Origin: Triplophysa rosa
Taxonomy: Eukaryota > Chordata > Actinopteri > Cypriniformes > Nemacheilidae
DNA: 64,000 nucleotides
NCBI RefSeq assembly: GCF_024868665.1
Contig: NC_079890.1
Coordinates: 5,494,747 to 5,558,746 of the forward strand
Direction: 5' to 3'
The position numbers and the translations under genes are program-made. Below the pieces are notes generated by a model. It was not told where the DNA came from, did not search any database, and was given only the letters and a program-made list of their open reading frames with translations. This document shows positions 1 to 43,812 of this stretch, piece by piece (position 1 is the first letter of the stretch; the number at the start of each line of letters is the position of its first letter).

Positions 1-428
1 GTGCTAGTTGTTAAGTTTGTTGAGTGTTAACCACTGCCTAAACACATTCCTAAAGCTCTGTGTCGTTGGACTAGAGACTCCGACGAACTTCTATTCACAG
101 GACTCTCATTTGGACTCCGTGACGCTGCCAGCCCTTGTCTTTGTGGGTTATTATTGATTATTATTTTCTGTATAAGCATATGCTCTTGGGCACAGTCATC
201 CAACTTAATTGGTGTTAATCGGTGTAATACCCGTTATATTATTGGGATGACCTTTTAAGAGTTAAGGTAATGTTTTGGGTTTTTATACGAACGTTTTTAT
301 CAGCGTTTGTGGCATAACGTTCAAAGAACATAATTTGACGTGTCCCTCAAAAATAAAAAAAACTACAGTGAAGTACACCTGGGAAGTTTTTCTGAGGGTT
401 TCAATGCAGAAATGTGAAGCTCATATTG

Positions 429-1001
429 CTAACACTTTACAATAAGGTTGTATTTGTTAACAATAATTAAGGCCTTAGCTAACATGACCTACGTTGAAGA
501 ATTTAGTTTTATTTATTATTGGTTCATGTTATTTTTTTAAATCAAAAGTTTTATCTGTTATGAATGCAGACCTTCTGCGAGGAAAACCTGTTTACTTTCG
601 GTTTTAAGGTAAGACACAACGTTCAAATGCCAGGAACAGGCAATCTTGTTTAATCATTTGTATATATAATGTCATGTATGTTATTGAAGTACATGTTTAT
701 ATTTCATTGTTGTGTAATACTGTGCCTGTCAAAATGATTTGCAACATCCGGACTACCATGTTATTATTTTTAAGCAGTTATCTGGGAATATAAGACCTCG
801 AAATGTCATGATTGGCCAATCAGAATCAAGTATTCCAGAGTGCTGTGTAATAATGTTAGTTAATGCATTGTGAACAAACAAAAGCAATTGTATTGACATT
901 AACTAACATTAACAAAGATGTTAAAAAACGATATTGTTTATATAGGTCATGTTAGCTAAGACATATGCTAATGTTAACAAACCTTATTATAAAGTGTTAC
1001 C
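429..1001. mobile_element. Palindromic MITE upstream of actn3
   Basis: The two ends are inverted copies of one sequence. The left arm reads as TAACACTTTACAATAAGG followed by a GTTAAC motif. The right arm is its complement near 973-1001, with TTATAAAGTGTTACC at the edge. Between them are several GTTAGTTAATG and CATTAACTAAC half-repeats, also inverted. This layout is typical of a widespread teleost non-autonomous DNA transposon. No coding capacity is seen. Superfamily is not assigned because no target duplication is clear. Confidence 0.65.
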
Positions 1002-3178
1002 ACGTATTTGTTTTAAGACACCATTTTTTCTTTAAAAAAGAATTTAATATTTGAATTGTATTGTTGTCTAAATTTAACATTCCAAAGTAACTTTTCTTGG
1101 CTGATAAACTTCTGGTGTTACAAGATGCAGTTTACAATGCTTTTCTTCTCTTATTGCATGATGAGGTTACAAAGGTCATATGCGTTACGCAGACAAGGCT
1201 AACATGCTCAATACGTATAATGTTGTGAAGTCTTATGATATGACTGTATTTCAGGTATATTGCCTGGTCCAGTTATTTAATGAAAGGGCCAACTTTGGTC
1301 CCCTTTTCAAACGAGAGTCTTACGTTTGCGTTTTAAGTGACTGTATCACAAGAAGATGGCACAGAGTACAGAATGTCCTGTAAGATAAGAGCAGCTTCAG
1401 ATAGATACAAATTTAACTATAAAGCTACTTCAGAGCTCCTATAAGACTCTTCCTCTAAAGGGGGAAGTAAAGTGTAGTTTACCTCACCTCACTAGAAGGT
1501 GCTGTTGTCCTCGCTTTGTTTAGCCTAGGTGTTTATGCATGCATGATCAAAGGAAATCTCTTTTCAGAGATTTCTTGGCAGAAATCTCTGCCAATGCATG
1601 CCAATGTAACATCTTCACAAATATTGTAGCACACAATTGTAGTCTGCTCGTCCGAGTGAGACCTTGGGGTCTGTTTCACTTGCCTATGGATATAAAGATG
1701 TAAAATAAACCCATTAGCCCTTGTTCTGGAGAAAGAAGAACGGTCCTTGACCTAAAACCAGGTATTTGTGATATCTGGAATTACAATATTTGACAGATTT
1801 CTGTGATGTCGAATGTCTGATATAATAGATGTCAGTGGTGTTTATGAGGAACCTTCCATTTAAGATATGATTTATGTATCTCTAGAATCTCTGTGAATCC
1901 CCATACACTTCCAGCATAAACCTTATTAAATCTAAATGGTACACACTGTGGTTTTCATAGGCAATTTCTCCCCCCAACCATTTCCCTCCCCAATACTGTC
2001 ATCGTTTTGAAAAATCGTAACAGATCTCTTCTGCCGCTTGCATCTCCTTACATTTAGAAAGATCCATGTTTTTCTTTCATCTCTTTTGTTTTATTTTCCA
2101 TGAAACATGGATTCTTATTGTGATTTTTATAAGATTATGACCTAGTTTACCCACTGGGTAAAGGCACAATTCCAAGGCTTTTGAAGGGTAAAGTCTGACA
2201 TTTTATAACTAATGTATGAAACTGGATTTATTTCCATTGCAGGCGATAGGATTCGAGCTGGTTGTAATATTTTTTACCTTATATATGCATGCTTTGTTAA
2301 TGTGTGTATATGGCAAAAACTTGCAAACTTGTAATGTGTACTCTCCTACACCAGCTTCTGCATGAACACTGGCATTGCATGCTTATTGCAATAAACTAGT
2401 ACTACCTGACAGCGTATGCTGTGTTGTGCTCATTTACTTATCATGGTTAAAAAAAATAAAAACAGTTTAATAAGTATATTTTGTCCTTTTTTTACTGTCT
2501 TTAAAACTGATTTGGGTCTTGTGAAATACATATTTAAGGATAAGGTCACTAAATCTAAATTATGTATCTAAATCGGTCAAAAGCACTTTCTTCCTTTTGA
2601 GATTGTAGTAACAAATGAAAAAAAAAGGGGCAGACACAGAGGGGGGCTAAACATCTCAAAACAGGCCTGTGAGCTGCACTATTTTCTTCCCATAGCAGTT
2701 AAGTGTAAGTAGTTAAAACTGGCCTCAATACCATTCTTCGGGTAAGAAGATATACTCTACTGCAAAGGACAACAGGTGTTCTTAGCAAACCAGGGGCCAT
2801 CAGCAGGCGTGTACGAGGTCTTTTCCTGCCCTCCACTAAATCGGCCTCTAGTTATTGGCCCTAGTACACCATTTGTCCCGCCTCTAACACCTTTTAGGTA
2901 GCAGAACTGGATACCCACCCGACTAGTTCTCTTATTTATTAGGGTGCAGTCACGTGTGCTACTCTTGACCAGGACTGGAGCACTGGGCAGCAGAAGTTCT
3001 GCTAGCACCTCCACAGGCACCTTGGATGAGTGGAGTCTGGCCTCTTCCTCCACAGTCATTCACATACACACTGAGCTGGTGTCCACCGATAACCCACGGA
3101 CAGGATTTCAAAGTTCACGACTTAAAGCGCGAGGCGCGTAACTTCTAATATTAAGCATTAGAGGGATAAGTGTAAACG
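1002..3178. other. Upstream intergenic region and presumed actn3 5' flank
   Basis: No exon is recognised here. The stretch contains two short perfect hairpins near 1550-1600 (AAATCTC/GAGATTT arms). The last 120 bases before the actn3 ATG are presumably 5' UTR, but no TATA box or acceptor site is clear enough to place the transcription start. A TTATTTATTAG run at about 2932-2942 weakly resembles a MEF2 site and a CACGTG E-box lies at about 2952. Both are expected in muscle promoters, but single motifs are poor evidence. Confidence 0.3.
2390..2395 (+). promoter_or_regulatory. Possible polyadenylation signal of an upstream gene
   Basis: An AATAAA hexamer follows a non-repetitive stretch (about 2230-2390) that looks like a 3' UTR end. 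It could mark the 3' end of a plus-strand gene whose coding part lies left of the window. No coding exon supports this, so it is a weak inference. Confidence 0.2.
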
Positions 3179-35365
<32,187 letters not shown>

Positions 35366-35745
35366 ATGTTTAAATCATCATATTTTACTCTCTTTCTCTC
35401 CTCTTTCTCTTTGCCCCCCACTTGTTTTTCTTTGCACCAAAGTTTAGCTTTAAATGAGGGAGAGTTTTCCCTCTTTTCCTCTAATATACTAAAAATTACT
35501 TTTCTACATTCTCTGTTTTTTTATCCCCACACAGCTACACAAAAGAAAAGCTTGTGTCTTCATTTAATTTACATTCATTTACATGTCTTACACCCATTCT
35601 GTAAAAAAGAAAGGAAGTGTAACAAGGTCAGGTCACTCAAAAAGAGGTTGTCCACATTTGTAGCGGACATGATATTCTCCCATTCATTTTCTCCATCTGG
35701 GTTAAAAAATCTTTAGTAAACTTTCATTGAAATAAATAAATATCA
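35366..35745 (+). other. actn3: actn3 3' UTR with polyadenylation signal
   Basis: The sequence after the stop is T- and C-rich. The first good signal is AATAAATAAA at 35731-35740. A second AATAAA cluster lies near 35865-35880. The true cleavage site cannot be decided from sequence alone. Confidence 0.5.
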
Positions 35746-36027
35746 TATGTGAGAACTGTACCACACAAAGCCATGACAAATGATTGAAAAATAAGGGAAT
35801 TGACAATCCAATGGAACATTGGAACATACTGTACAATTGATGTACAGTAATTAAAATTAAAATAAAGGATGAAAAATAAAATTCATATTGATTCTATGTA
35901 GAAAAGTAACATAGTTTCTAGCTAGTGCAAAATTTTCAATTATACAAAATATCAGTCATAGGTTAGGGTTAGGGTCAAGTGGGAAGCCAGCTCTCGGAGC
36001 TTTTGTACTGATTTATGTTTTTTTATT

Positions 36028-36265
36028 GAGATATTTTGAAGAATATGGGAAATCGAACAGTTCTGGGGCACCACTGACTACCATAGTAGGAAAAAAGTAC
36101 TATGGGGTACTATGGTGCCCCAGAACTGTTTGGTTTCCCACAATATTCAAAATATCATCTGGGGCACCATTGACTACCATAGTAGTAATTTGTTTCTACC
36201 ATGTTAGTCAGTTTGGCCCCAGGAGTGTTTGGTCTCGATTATGTCATTCAGGGAGTGAGAGCTTT
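36028..36265. mobile_element. Palindromic MITE piece (GATATTTTGAAGAAT family)
   Basis: GATATTTTGAAGAATATGGG and ACAGTTCTGGGGCACCA are followed by their complements GGTGCCCCAGAACTGTTTGG and AATATTCAAAATATC, and then by a third partial copy. Interior blocks TGACTACCATAGTAG recur. It belongs to the same family as 37369-37705 and lacks the TTAA ends. Confidence 0.65.
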
Positions 36266-37368
36266 TGAACGGACTTATGTTTTCATATAAAAGTTGATTC
36301 TTTTATTGGTGGAATTCTACAAAATATAATTGACCTTGAAAGCTTTATACATTATTATTAAACATTATTTTTGCCAATGGAGAAAACAAATGGGAAGCTG
36401 ATTTTTGCACTCTAATCTGGATGTTAAATAGCTGTGTTTCCAAAAATTCCTTTACAGTACAGTATATGCCTTCGACATGAGTTAACATGCCACAAGTACA
36501 ACAGCCCCTTCCCTCGTGCCTTAAAAATACTTCATAAAATATACATTAAAAAGAGTGGTTGGTGATGCTGAGGAGCATTTGTGAAGATGCATGCTGTGTG
36601 TATTAAGCAGACATATGCGAGAGAGCCCCTTCTCCCATTTCGTCTGAACTGTATTCTAAGACCCCAAAAAGCACTACTGCTGTCCAGTGTCTTCTCAACA
36701 GGAAACTGTGAGAATAACTGTAAAAGTCTCTACACAGAATGTTCTGTCACCCCGTCCAGTGTTTGTAATGTAATGTGTCATCCTGATAATATTGTTTATT
36801 TTGTGTCTTCCCTTACTGTGGTGTTCAGTGATAAACACATTATTTGATTCTTCTATTTGGAGAATGTGTGCGAAAAATATCAACCGAAGCCAGTAAAGGA
36901 GCTTTTAAGATATTGTGGCGATAAGGATGATTTAGATGCTGACAGGGGTGGCTTGTGCTAGCCCAATATTTGAATGAGAACATAAGAACAAGCTTTGCCT
37001 TCAAATCCTTGTCAACTGGAATATTTCTGAAGTGCATTAGTGAAAGCCAGGGACATACGAGATGAATTCATTACATAAAAGTCTGGATGTCCCTGTCCCT
37101 GTAGTGAACCAACTCTCTCTCTCCAATAATCATCCGTTATCCAAACGGATTCCAGATCGTCCTGTACGCTGATTTTAAGACTTGTTATCTACGCAAACCT
37201 ATACTTTAAAAGGATTAGTTCATCCAAAAATCTGTCATCATTCGCTTAACCTCATGCATTTCCAAACCTGTATGATTTTAGTTTTCACAAACACAACAGA
37301 GGCTCCAGAAAAGTCGACTGCACCATAACCTACAGAGTCTTTTAATTCCACTTGATACATTTAACTGC
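36266..37368. other. Intergenic sequence, one half-repeat
   Basis: A single arm of the TTAGTTCATCC/GTCATCATT.GC repeat family lies near 37211-37310. Nothing gene-like is seen in the rest. Confidence 0.45.
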
Positions 37369-37705
37369 TAGTTCAGCCCAAAATGAAAATGTTGTCATCA
37401 TTTATTCACCCTCAAGTTGTTCCAAACCTGTATCCATTTCTTTTTTCCACTGAACATAAAAAAAGATATTTTGAAGAATGTGGAAAACCAAACAGTTCTG
37501 GGACACCAGTATGGTCGTCGATGGTGCCCCAGAACTGTTTGGTTTCCCACATTCTTCAAAATATCTCCTGGGGCACCATTGACTATAGTGGTATTTTTTT
37601 CCATGTCAATAGTACCCCAGAACTGTTTGGTTTTGTGCTCAACGGAACAATGAAATTGAAACATGTTTGTAACTTGAAGGTGAGCAAATGATGACAGAAT
37701 TATCG
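37369..37705. mobile_element. Palindromic MITE, GTTCAGCCCAAAATG family
   Basis: The ends carry GTCATCATTTATTCACCCTC and its inverted counterpart GGTGAGCAAATGATGAC. The core has a perfect hairpin-like pair, AACCAAACAGTTCTGGG and CCCAGAACTGTTTGGTT, present three times in alternating orientation, plus AAGATATTTTGAAGAATGTGG with its complement. It is non-coding. The ORFs crossing it in three frames are artefacts. Confidence 0.75.
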
Positions 37706-39007
37706 TAGAAAGAGAAAGGTGGCCTCTCAGGGTCTTTAAAGGGATGTTTCGGAATGTTCTGAAAGTTTGGAAAGACGGTGGAAGGTTCTAGGGCAAGAAC
37801 GACAGGCTTAAGAGTTGTAATAATTAAGGGTTTGGTCTAGTTTCTGTTGCTGATAAATATTTGTTCACAAAATTGTGTTTATTGAATACTACCCTTGTAA
37901 TAATGTAACCCACTGATTTTGGGGTAAATTCATTTGACTTTTCAGACCACTCTGTGTGATCTCATTGTGTTCTACAACTCTTCACTATTATACATTGCAC
38001 TCAAAAACTCAGTATTAAGAGATAACACGAAAACCCAAGAATAAAACTGTATCTCAAACAGTATTTTCCATCCTGAGTTTGTGTTTATTTGTACCTTTAA
38101 ATGTTTGTGTAATGGTTTAGTTCACTCCAAATTTAAGGTCTGTCATTACTTCCTCACCCTCAAGTCATTGTAGGCTGGTATAACTTTCTTTTAATGAACA
38201 CATGGTAAGAAATTGTAAACATTAAAGAATATGCACATGCTCAAATAAGATTTGAGGGTTACGTCGAAAAAGATTGAAATCCATCTCCATTGTGTCCATA
38301 AGGGGGCGCTGAGCACGAACAGTTTCAGAGTATGAACGCAAAATGTACATCAGTAAACTTTCTAGACTGAATGAATTAATTCAAATATTAGCTACACTTA
38401 TATTTACTTTCATTTATATAATTGTTACGTTTGTAGTGATTATGATGAAGAATAATTTAAATTGGTGTCTAAACCTAATAGGGACAGATTCTGATTTATT
38501 ATCAAAGGCTGTGGTTTAGTTTTTGACCGTATTGTGTCCATGTCATTATTGGTGTATTAGGCACATGTGGCAGAAGATGAGCACAACATCCAGCAACAAT
38601 TTTCCTTTTCCTCAAAAGGTCTCCCATCCAGTATTGGGAAAACAAGCAAGAGTAGAACTTCCAGAGCTGCTGGCTTAACTAGTGACAATCATTGTTCTTG
38701 TATTTCTCCATTCATAAATCATTTTTACAGATCAATGTCACATCACAGCGGTGAAACATAAGATCCAATCTGTTATGTCCAGCCTTCCTTTTATCCTTTT
38801 ATTTCTTGATCTGAACCATATGATTAAATATTCTGATCAATATTTATCTGATCCCCACATACAACAGTGCCACATGTACAATAGTTATCGATGAAGTGAC
38901 ATTGCAGAGGGACTGTGATAGGAGCTTCATCCACTTGATTTAGTAGATAAACATCCCAGTTCCTTTCCATCATTGGTCTAATTGAATTAGGACGTTCTAA
39001 AGTATTC
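37706..39007. other. Intergenic sequence, one half-repeat
   Basis: One arm of the GTTTAGTTCACTCCAAATTT family sits at about 38108-38210. No exon is recognised. Confidence 0.45.
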
Positions 39008-39165
39008 TTAAAGGGATAGTTCACCTAAAAATGGAAATTTCGTAAAAAAAAATGTCACCCTAATGTCATTTAAAAACCTGCATATGACTCAACACAAAAA
39101 TATATTTTGAGCAATGTCTTAGTGGTTTTATCTTCATATATTGGAAGTCAATGGGGTCCGGTGTT
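39008..39165 (+). mobile_element. Left half of a TTAAAGGGATAGTTCACC MITE
   Basis: It starts with TTAAAGGGATAGTTCACCTA at a TTAA and reaches TTGGAAGTCAATGGGG near 39160. The matching inverted right half is missing or too diverged to see. Confidence 0.6.
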
Positions 39166-40102
39166 GTTGCTAAAGGATCAAAATCCTGTATTACAATGAA
39201 TTCCTGGTCCAGAAAATCATCATGAATCGATCCATTGTGTTAAAGTGCAGCCAATTCATTCAGCGGTACATTACGGCACTTGAAGATCTATTGCTAAAAT
39301 AAACCTGAGTTGAGAGGATTAATTTCAGAAATCTGTGTGGCTAAAGTGGTCTGAAATGAAATTGCGATGATGTGTGGGGTGTTTTCATAGATAAGCTGGA
39401 CCGAATGCCTCAAGCTGGATGTGAGATGTGGCACACGCCAGGCTGGCCTTCATTATGAAGATTGGCCATTCTTAATCTAGATTTCCTTTTTTAATCTCCA
39501 ATCGGTTTTATTTGGGTACGATGTGATTGTTTTATTCATGCAATTGAAACATTAAGCTTCTCACAAATAAAACGGCACGGTCACACGGTTTGATGTGGCA
39601 CTAGTGTTGGTGTATATGAAAAACCGGGTACGAATTGTACTGTTACTGTGATAGTAAAGGCAGATTGATATTACACTGCATAATGAAGGAAATGTAGAAT
39701 AATAATATATCTTTATATTTATTATGCACTATGTGCAGTATGTACATTTTACCACGGTACAATACTGCTGTTAAAGGAGTCAACACATGCCATATAGACT
39801 CTTTGTTCGTTTTCTCAGAAACGAAATATTTAATACCAAACACCTGAACCTTTTCCCACAGCTAATAATGTTTGCTATGTCATTTTATAAAAGGCAAAAA
39901 GACACCGGATCAGATGTGAACGTGGAGACATAGACATTGATTATTTTACAGAAAACCACTAAATTAAGGTTTACACACATTCTCAGATCAAATGGTCTTT
40001 AAAATCTCCTTTTCCCCATTCAGTAGTTTTTATTCTCACAGTCCATTATTATTTTCGTCTCCACTTATACACACTGCCTATTCTTCTGACAGCCTCGTCC
40101 TT
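39166..40102. other. Intergenic sequence, nothing recognised
   Basis: No exon, repeat end or RNA gene is seen. Confidence 0.45.
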
Positions 40103-40290
<188 letters not shown>

Positions 40291-40972
40291 GTCTCACCCA
40301 GCCCTCATTGTTGTTAACAGAGCCCTGTGTGTGCTGCGATACTCGATCCCATAGAGACAAAGTCACTGCACAGAACTAAAGAGAGAGAGAAAGTGAAAGA
40401 CAGGGCCTGAGATGTAGAGGTGAAACCGAAGGAGAACAGGAGGCCGTACTTCATTTGAACAACCCATAATGCAAACTAGTAAACTTTGTGTGGCATACGC
40501 GACTCATCTCACACCGTTTGCGCTGTACAAATCATGCTGCTTGTTGAGGACTGGTATGCTAATACTGTGCCGATATCAAATGCTATTTGGGTTTTTCCAT
40601 AGTGGCCTAATTTTATGAGGAAGTAGTTCCAGAGGCAGCTTGTCGTGTGCAATTAGTCATTATCTAGTTGACAAAATGAAAATGTATGAGTAAGATGCAG
40701 AATATAACTCTTCAAACAGTATAAAATCAAATGTGCTCTGTATACTTCATTGTTTCTAATTGCTCTGCAAACACAAAGTATATCTTTAAAGTCCACAGCA
40801 ATAAAACATAATTTGACACAAGCTCTCTATACAGTGGGGAAGTTACTGTAACTGTCAATTAACTATGCCATATACCGCAGTTTAACTTACCCATGTACTG
40901 TGCTGAGAAATATCTTGTTGAACTTGTTTCGTTCCTGGTATAACAGCAAGGATGTTAGATTTACAGTATATA

Positions 40973-41158
40973 CGCTGCAAAAAAATGACTTTTTTTCTTG
41001 TTTTCCAGTAAAAATGTCTAAAAATTCTTATTGTCTAAGACTTATTTTCTTAGGTCAGTTTGCTCATCAAGAAAATGCATCTTGATTCAAGAACTTTTAG
41101 ACATTTTTACTGGAAAACAAGAAAAAAGACTAAGTAAGAAAGTCATTTTTTTGCAGTG
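40973..41158. mobile_element. Long-palindrome MITE with TA flanks (186 bp)
   Basis: The left end CGCTGCAAAAAAATGACTTT and the complement of the right end, CACTGCAAAAAAATGACTTT, match at all but one base. Both arms go on with TCTTGTTTTCCAGTAAAAAT and GTCTAAAA. TA flanks both sides (40971-40972 and 41159-41160), which fits Tc1/mariner-type mobilisation. Confidence 0.75.
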
Positions 41159-41599
41159 TAACATTCAGATTTAATGCTCTTTTTGCAAGTACAAATGTAC
41201 AAATACTAACAAAGCAAATAACCATACAGCATTTTATCATTAAATGAATTTTAAATGAATATTAAATAGCTGCAGACAAAACAAACACAATCCTGCCATG
41301 ACCAAAAATGAAAATATGAGGAACAAAAACATTCACACGTTTTTACAGGTACACTCTATAAATAACTATGCTTTGTCATATACTTGTGCAGCTCTTTCTC
41401 TCATAACACACCATATCGATTCATAATAGAAGGAATATTTGCAATAATACCACGTATTCTAGTAATTTCAAACTTGACCTGTTTTCTGCTTACTACATGG
41501 TAAAACCCTATAGGCTGCTTAAAGTGATGTACTGTAATGGTAATAGAATTTTAATTTATGATTGAACTGTTCCAATTAATCAGATTTGGTAAATATTTG

Positions 41600-42130
41600 G
41601 ATTTGGTCAAAAGTTCATTTTAGCCCCTGCATCTAGGGTCGTGTGCGTCAGTCCAGAATGAGGCGGCGCGATATAATCGCGTGCAGCGTTGATGGCACAG
41701 AGCAGTGGCGACCCATGCGCTAATATCAGTCCAGATGCATCTGAAATGACCTACAAAACACCTCAGCGTCTCAAGTGTTTCGGGTCCTCCTGTTCTGAAC
41801 TCAAATAACCGCAAACGAGCGAATTTACAGTGCATCGGATTTATTTCACTGCGGAGAACCAAAACTGCTCCTTCAATCAATCTACCAGGCGTGAGATGAC
41901 AAAGGTAGGTGCGAAAACAACCTGCCACCGTATTGCTTCATCACGGTTTGTGCTGCATAACCGCACACGTGTAAGTCATTTTATCATAATTCTTTTGTAA
42001 CGGCTATTTTGCTATGTCACGCATCTGTTTCACGTATGCGTGCATGATGATGCTTACCGATGCGTTTTATCAGAAATCCATACAAACATCGGCGTCCCCT
42101 CGAGCACTTGACTGGTTTTTAATGATGGGT
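41600..42130 (+). promoter_or_regulatory. GC-richer stretch, possible first exon or promoter of another gene
   Basis: This stretch has more CpG (GCGGCGCGAT, ATCGCGTGCAGCG, ACGAGCGAAT) than its surroundings. A good donor, ACAAAG|GTAGGT at 41904/41905, follows a 5'-UTR-like sequence with ATGACAAAG just before it. No second exon is found in the window, so this remains a guess. Confidence 0.25.
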
Positions 42131-42654
42131 AGCTGGTAACGTTAAACAGATATTGATCACACGAGTGTATGCTGTAATGGCATGGTTTGCTTAAATCTTT
42201 ATATTTAGTTTGCGTGCGTCACATTTTTAGTGACGGTATCTAGTAGCCTAACGTTCCTGTGATGATCCGTTTGGGCAGCAAGACATCTGGATTCCGTATG
42301 AGCTGTGACCCACGTTTGATGGTCTTATCTCATCTGCTGGATTTTAATGAATATGTGCTGGGTTTAAGCATTATTAATATAAAACGAGCTTAAATGCTCG
42401 TTTGTACTAAACGCTGCACGATGTGTGCAAATCTAAAAGATGCGCATTTAAAAGTGTTTGTTCGGAGGAGGCTTGTACCGTTATATTGTTTATAGGCTAA
42501 GTTCAATGCAAATCGTCCGGCGCTTTTAAATTAAATGCAGATTTGCAATCGCAGATATATTTTAGCAGTTTGTGTGCTCACCATTGTGAAATGCACAGAA
42601 GTATAGCCTATAAAAAGAGCAATGGAATTGATTACCTTAAACTTGTAAAGGCAA

Positions 42655-42965
42655 AACCCAGCTAACAATTTTTGATTACCAGAACGTTCCCCTAACATTA
42701 GTTTTTGATTACCAGAACGTTATTTTCTAAGGTTCGTTTTTCGTTCTCCAGGAAAGTTTTCTTTACGGAAATAGAACGTTAGTTTCTGGTATCCATAACG
42801 TTCTGGGAACCAAAAACTAACGTTAGGGGAACGTTCCCCTAACATTATAAAAACCATGAAACTAACGTTTTATTTCCGTAAAGATGACCAAAAACAAACC
42901 TTAAAAAACTTTCTGGGAACCAAAAACTAACGTTAGGGGAACGTTCCCAGAACGTTAGCCTAAAA
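42655..42965. repeat. AACGTT-rich palindromic repeat
   Basis: Blocks such as AACTAACGTTAGGGGAACGTT, GAACGTTCCCCTAACATT, CCAGAACGTT and AACGTTCTGGGAACC alternate in both orientations, with an inverted pair TTTACGGAAAT/ATTTCCGTAAA across the middle. It is a satellite-like or MITE-like unit common in cyprinids. The 63-residue ORF through it is not a gene. Confidence 0.75.
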
Positions 42966-43585
42966 TATTTTTCTCGGGTCCGTTTGGCCTCACTACACGT
43001 CAGTAATGAATACATCCATGCTGTGTTTTTATCCATCGCTTGTCTAATCTAATTAAAAGAAGTAAAATACATCATCCCACACAATATGGAGGATGAAATC
43101 AATGCATTAGATTATTCTTTTAGTCTAATAATTCCTTTTTCATTACTGAAGTAGCCTAATTTTCGATTTAAACAGCACAGTATATCATGTCTAATAAAAC
43201 CACACTGTGTGTAGGCCTACCTCAACATCATACATTATAGATATTGAAATATAACCAATGACTTCAACACAATATTAAAGCAGATTTTTATTGACAGAAG
43301 AATAAACATTTAAATATCTTCAGGCTAACAATATTCTTGTCTCACCACAGAAGTATAGCGTGGCTCCGTCTATAGATATAACAATCAAAAGCCCTGAGTT
43401 TCAGTCCTTACATCTGATACACAACTGTAGGAAATGTAAATCTGAATGAAGTGATATACAAGTAATATCGTTCGTTTCCTATTCAAATAAAAACAATTTG
43501 CTGAAAATACCACAGAGACAATCTTCAAAATCTTTAAAATAAACAGAATAGTCTAATACCAGACGATTTCTTCCAGTAAACAAAA

Positions 43586-43812
43586 TTAAAGAAACAGTTC
43601 ACCCAATAATGACAATTGTTTCATTTACTCACACTCATGTCACTCCAAACCTGTATGACTTTCTTCTGCAGTGCACAAAAGAAGATATTTTGAAGGATGT
43701 TGGTGCCATTGACTTCCATTATACGTTTCTCAAGACATTTCTCGAGACATTTCTCAAACAGGTTTCAAATGACATGAGGGTGAATAAATGATGAAAATTG
43801 TCATCCTTTTAA
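43586..43812. mobile_element. TTAA MITE, TTAAAGAAACAGTTCACCC copy
   Basis: TTAA begins the left arm (AAGAAACAGTTCACCCAATA) and ends the right arm (ATCCTTTTAA). The interior CATTTACTCACACTCATGTC and ATGACATGAGGGTGAATAAA are complementary. Centre: AGAAGATATTTTGAAGGATG. Confidence 0.7.

Noticed and set aside
2757..3141. Overlapping ORFs on both strands just before actn3 exon 1
   Set aside because: No family feature is seen, and the plus-strand one ends before the exon 1 ATG in presumed 5' UTR. The minus-strand 100-residue ORF has no motif.
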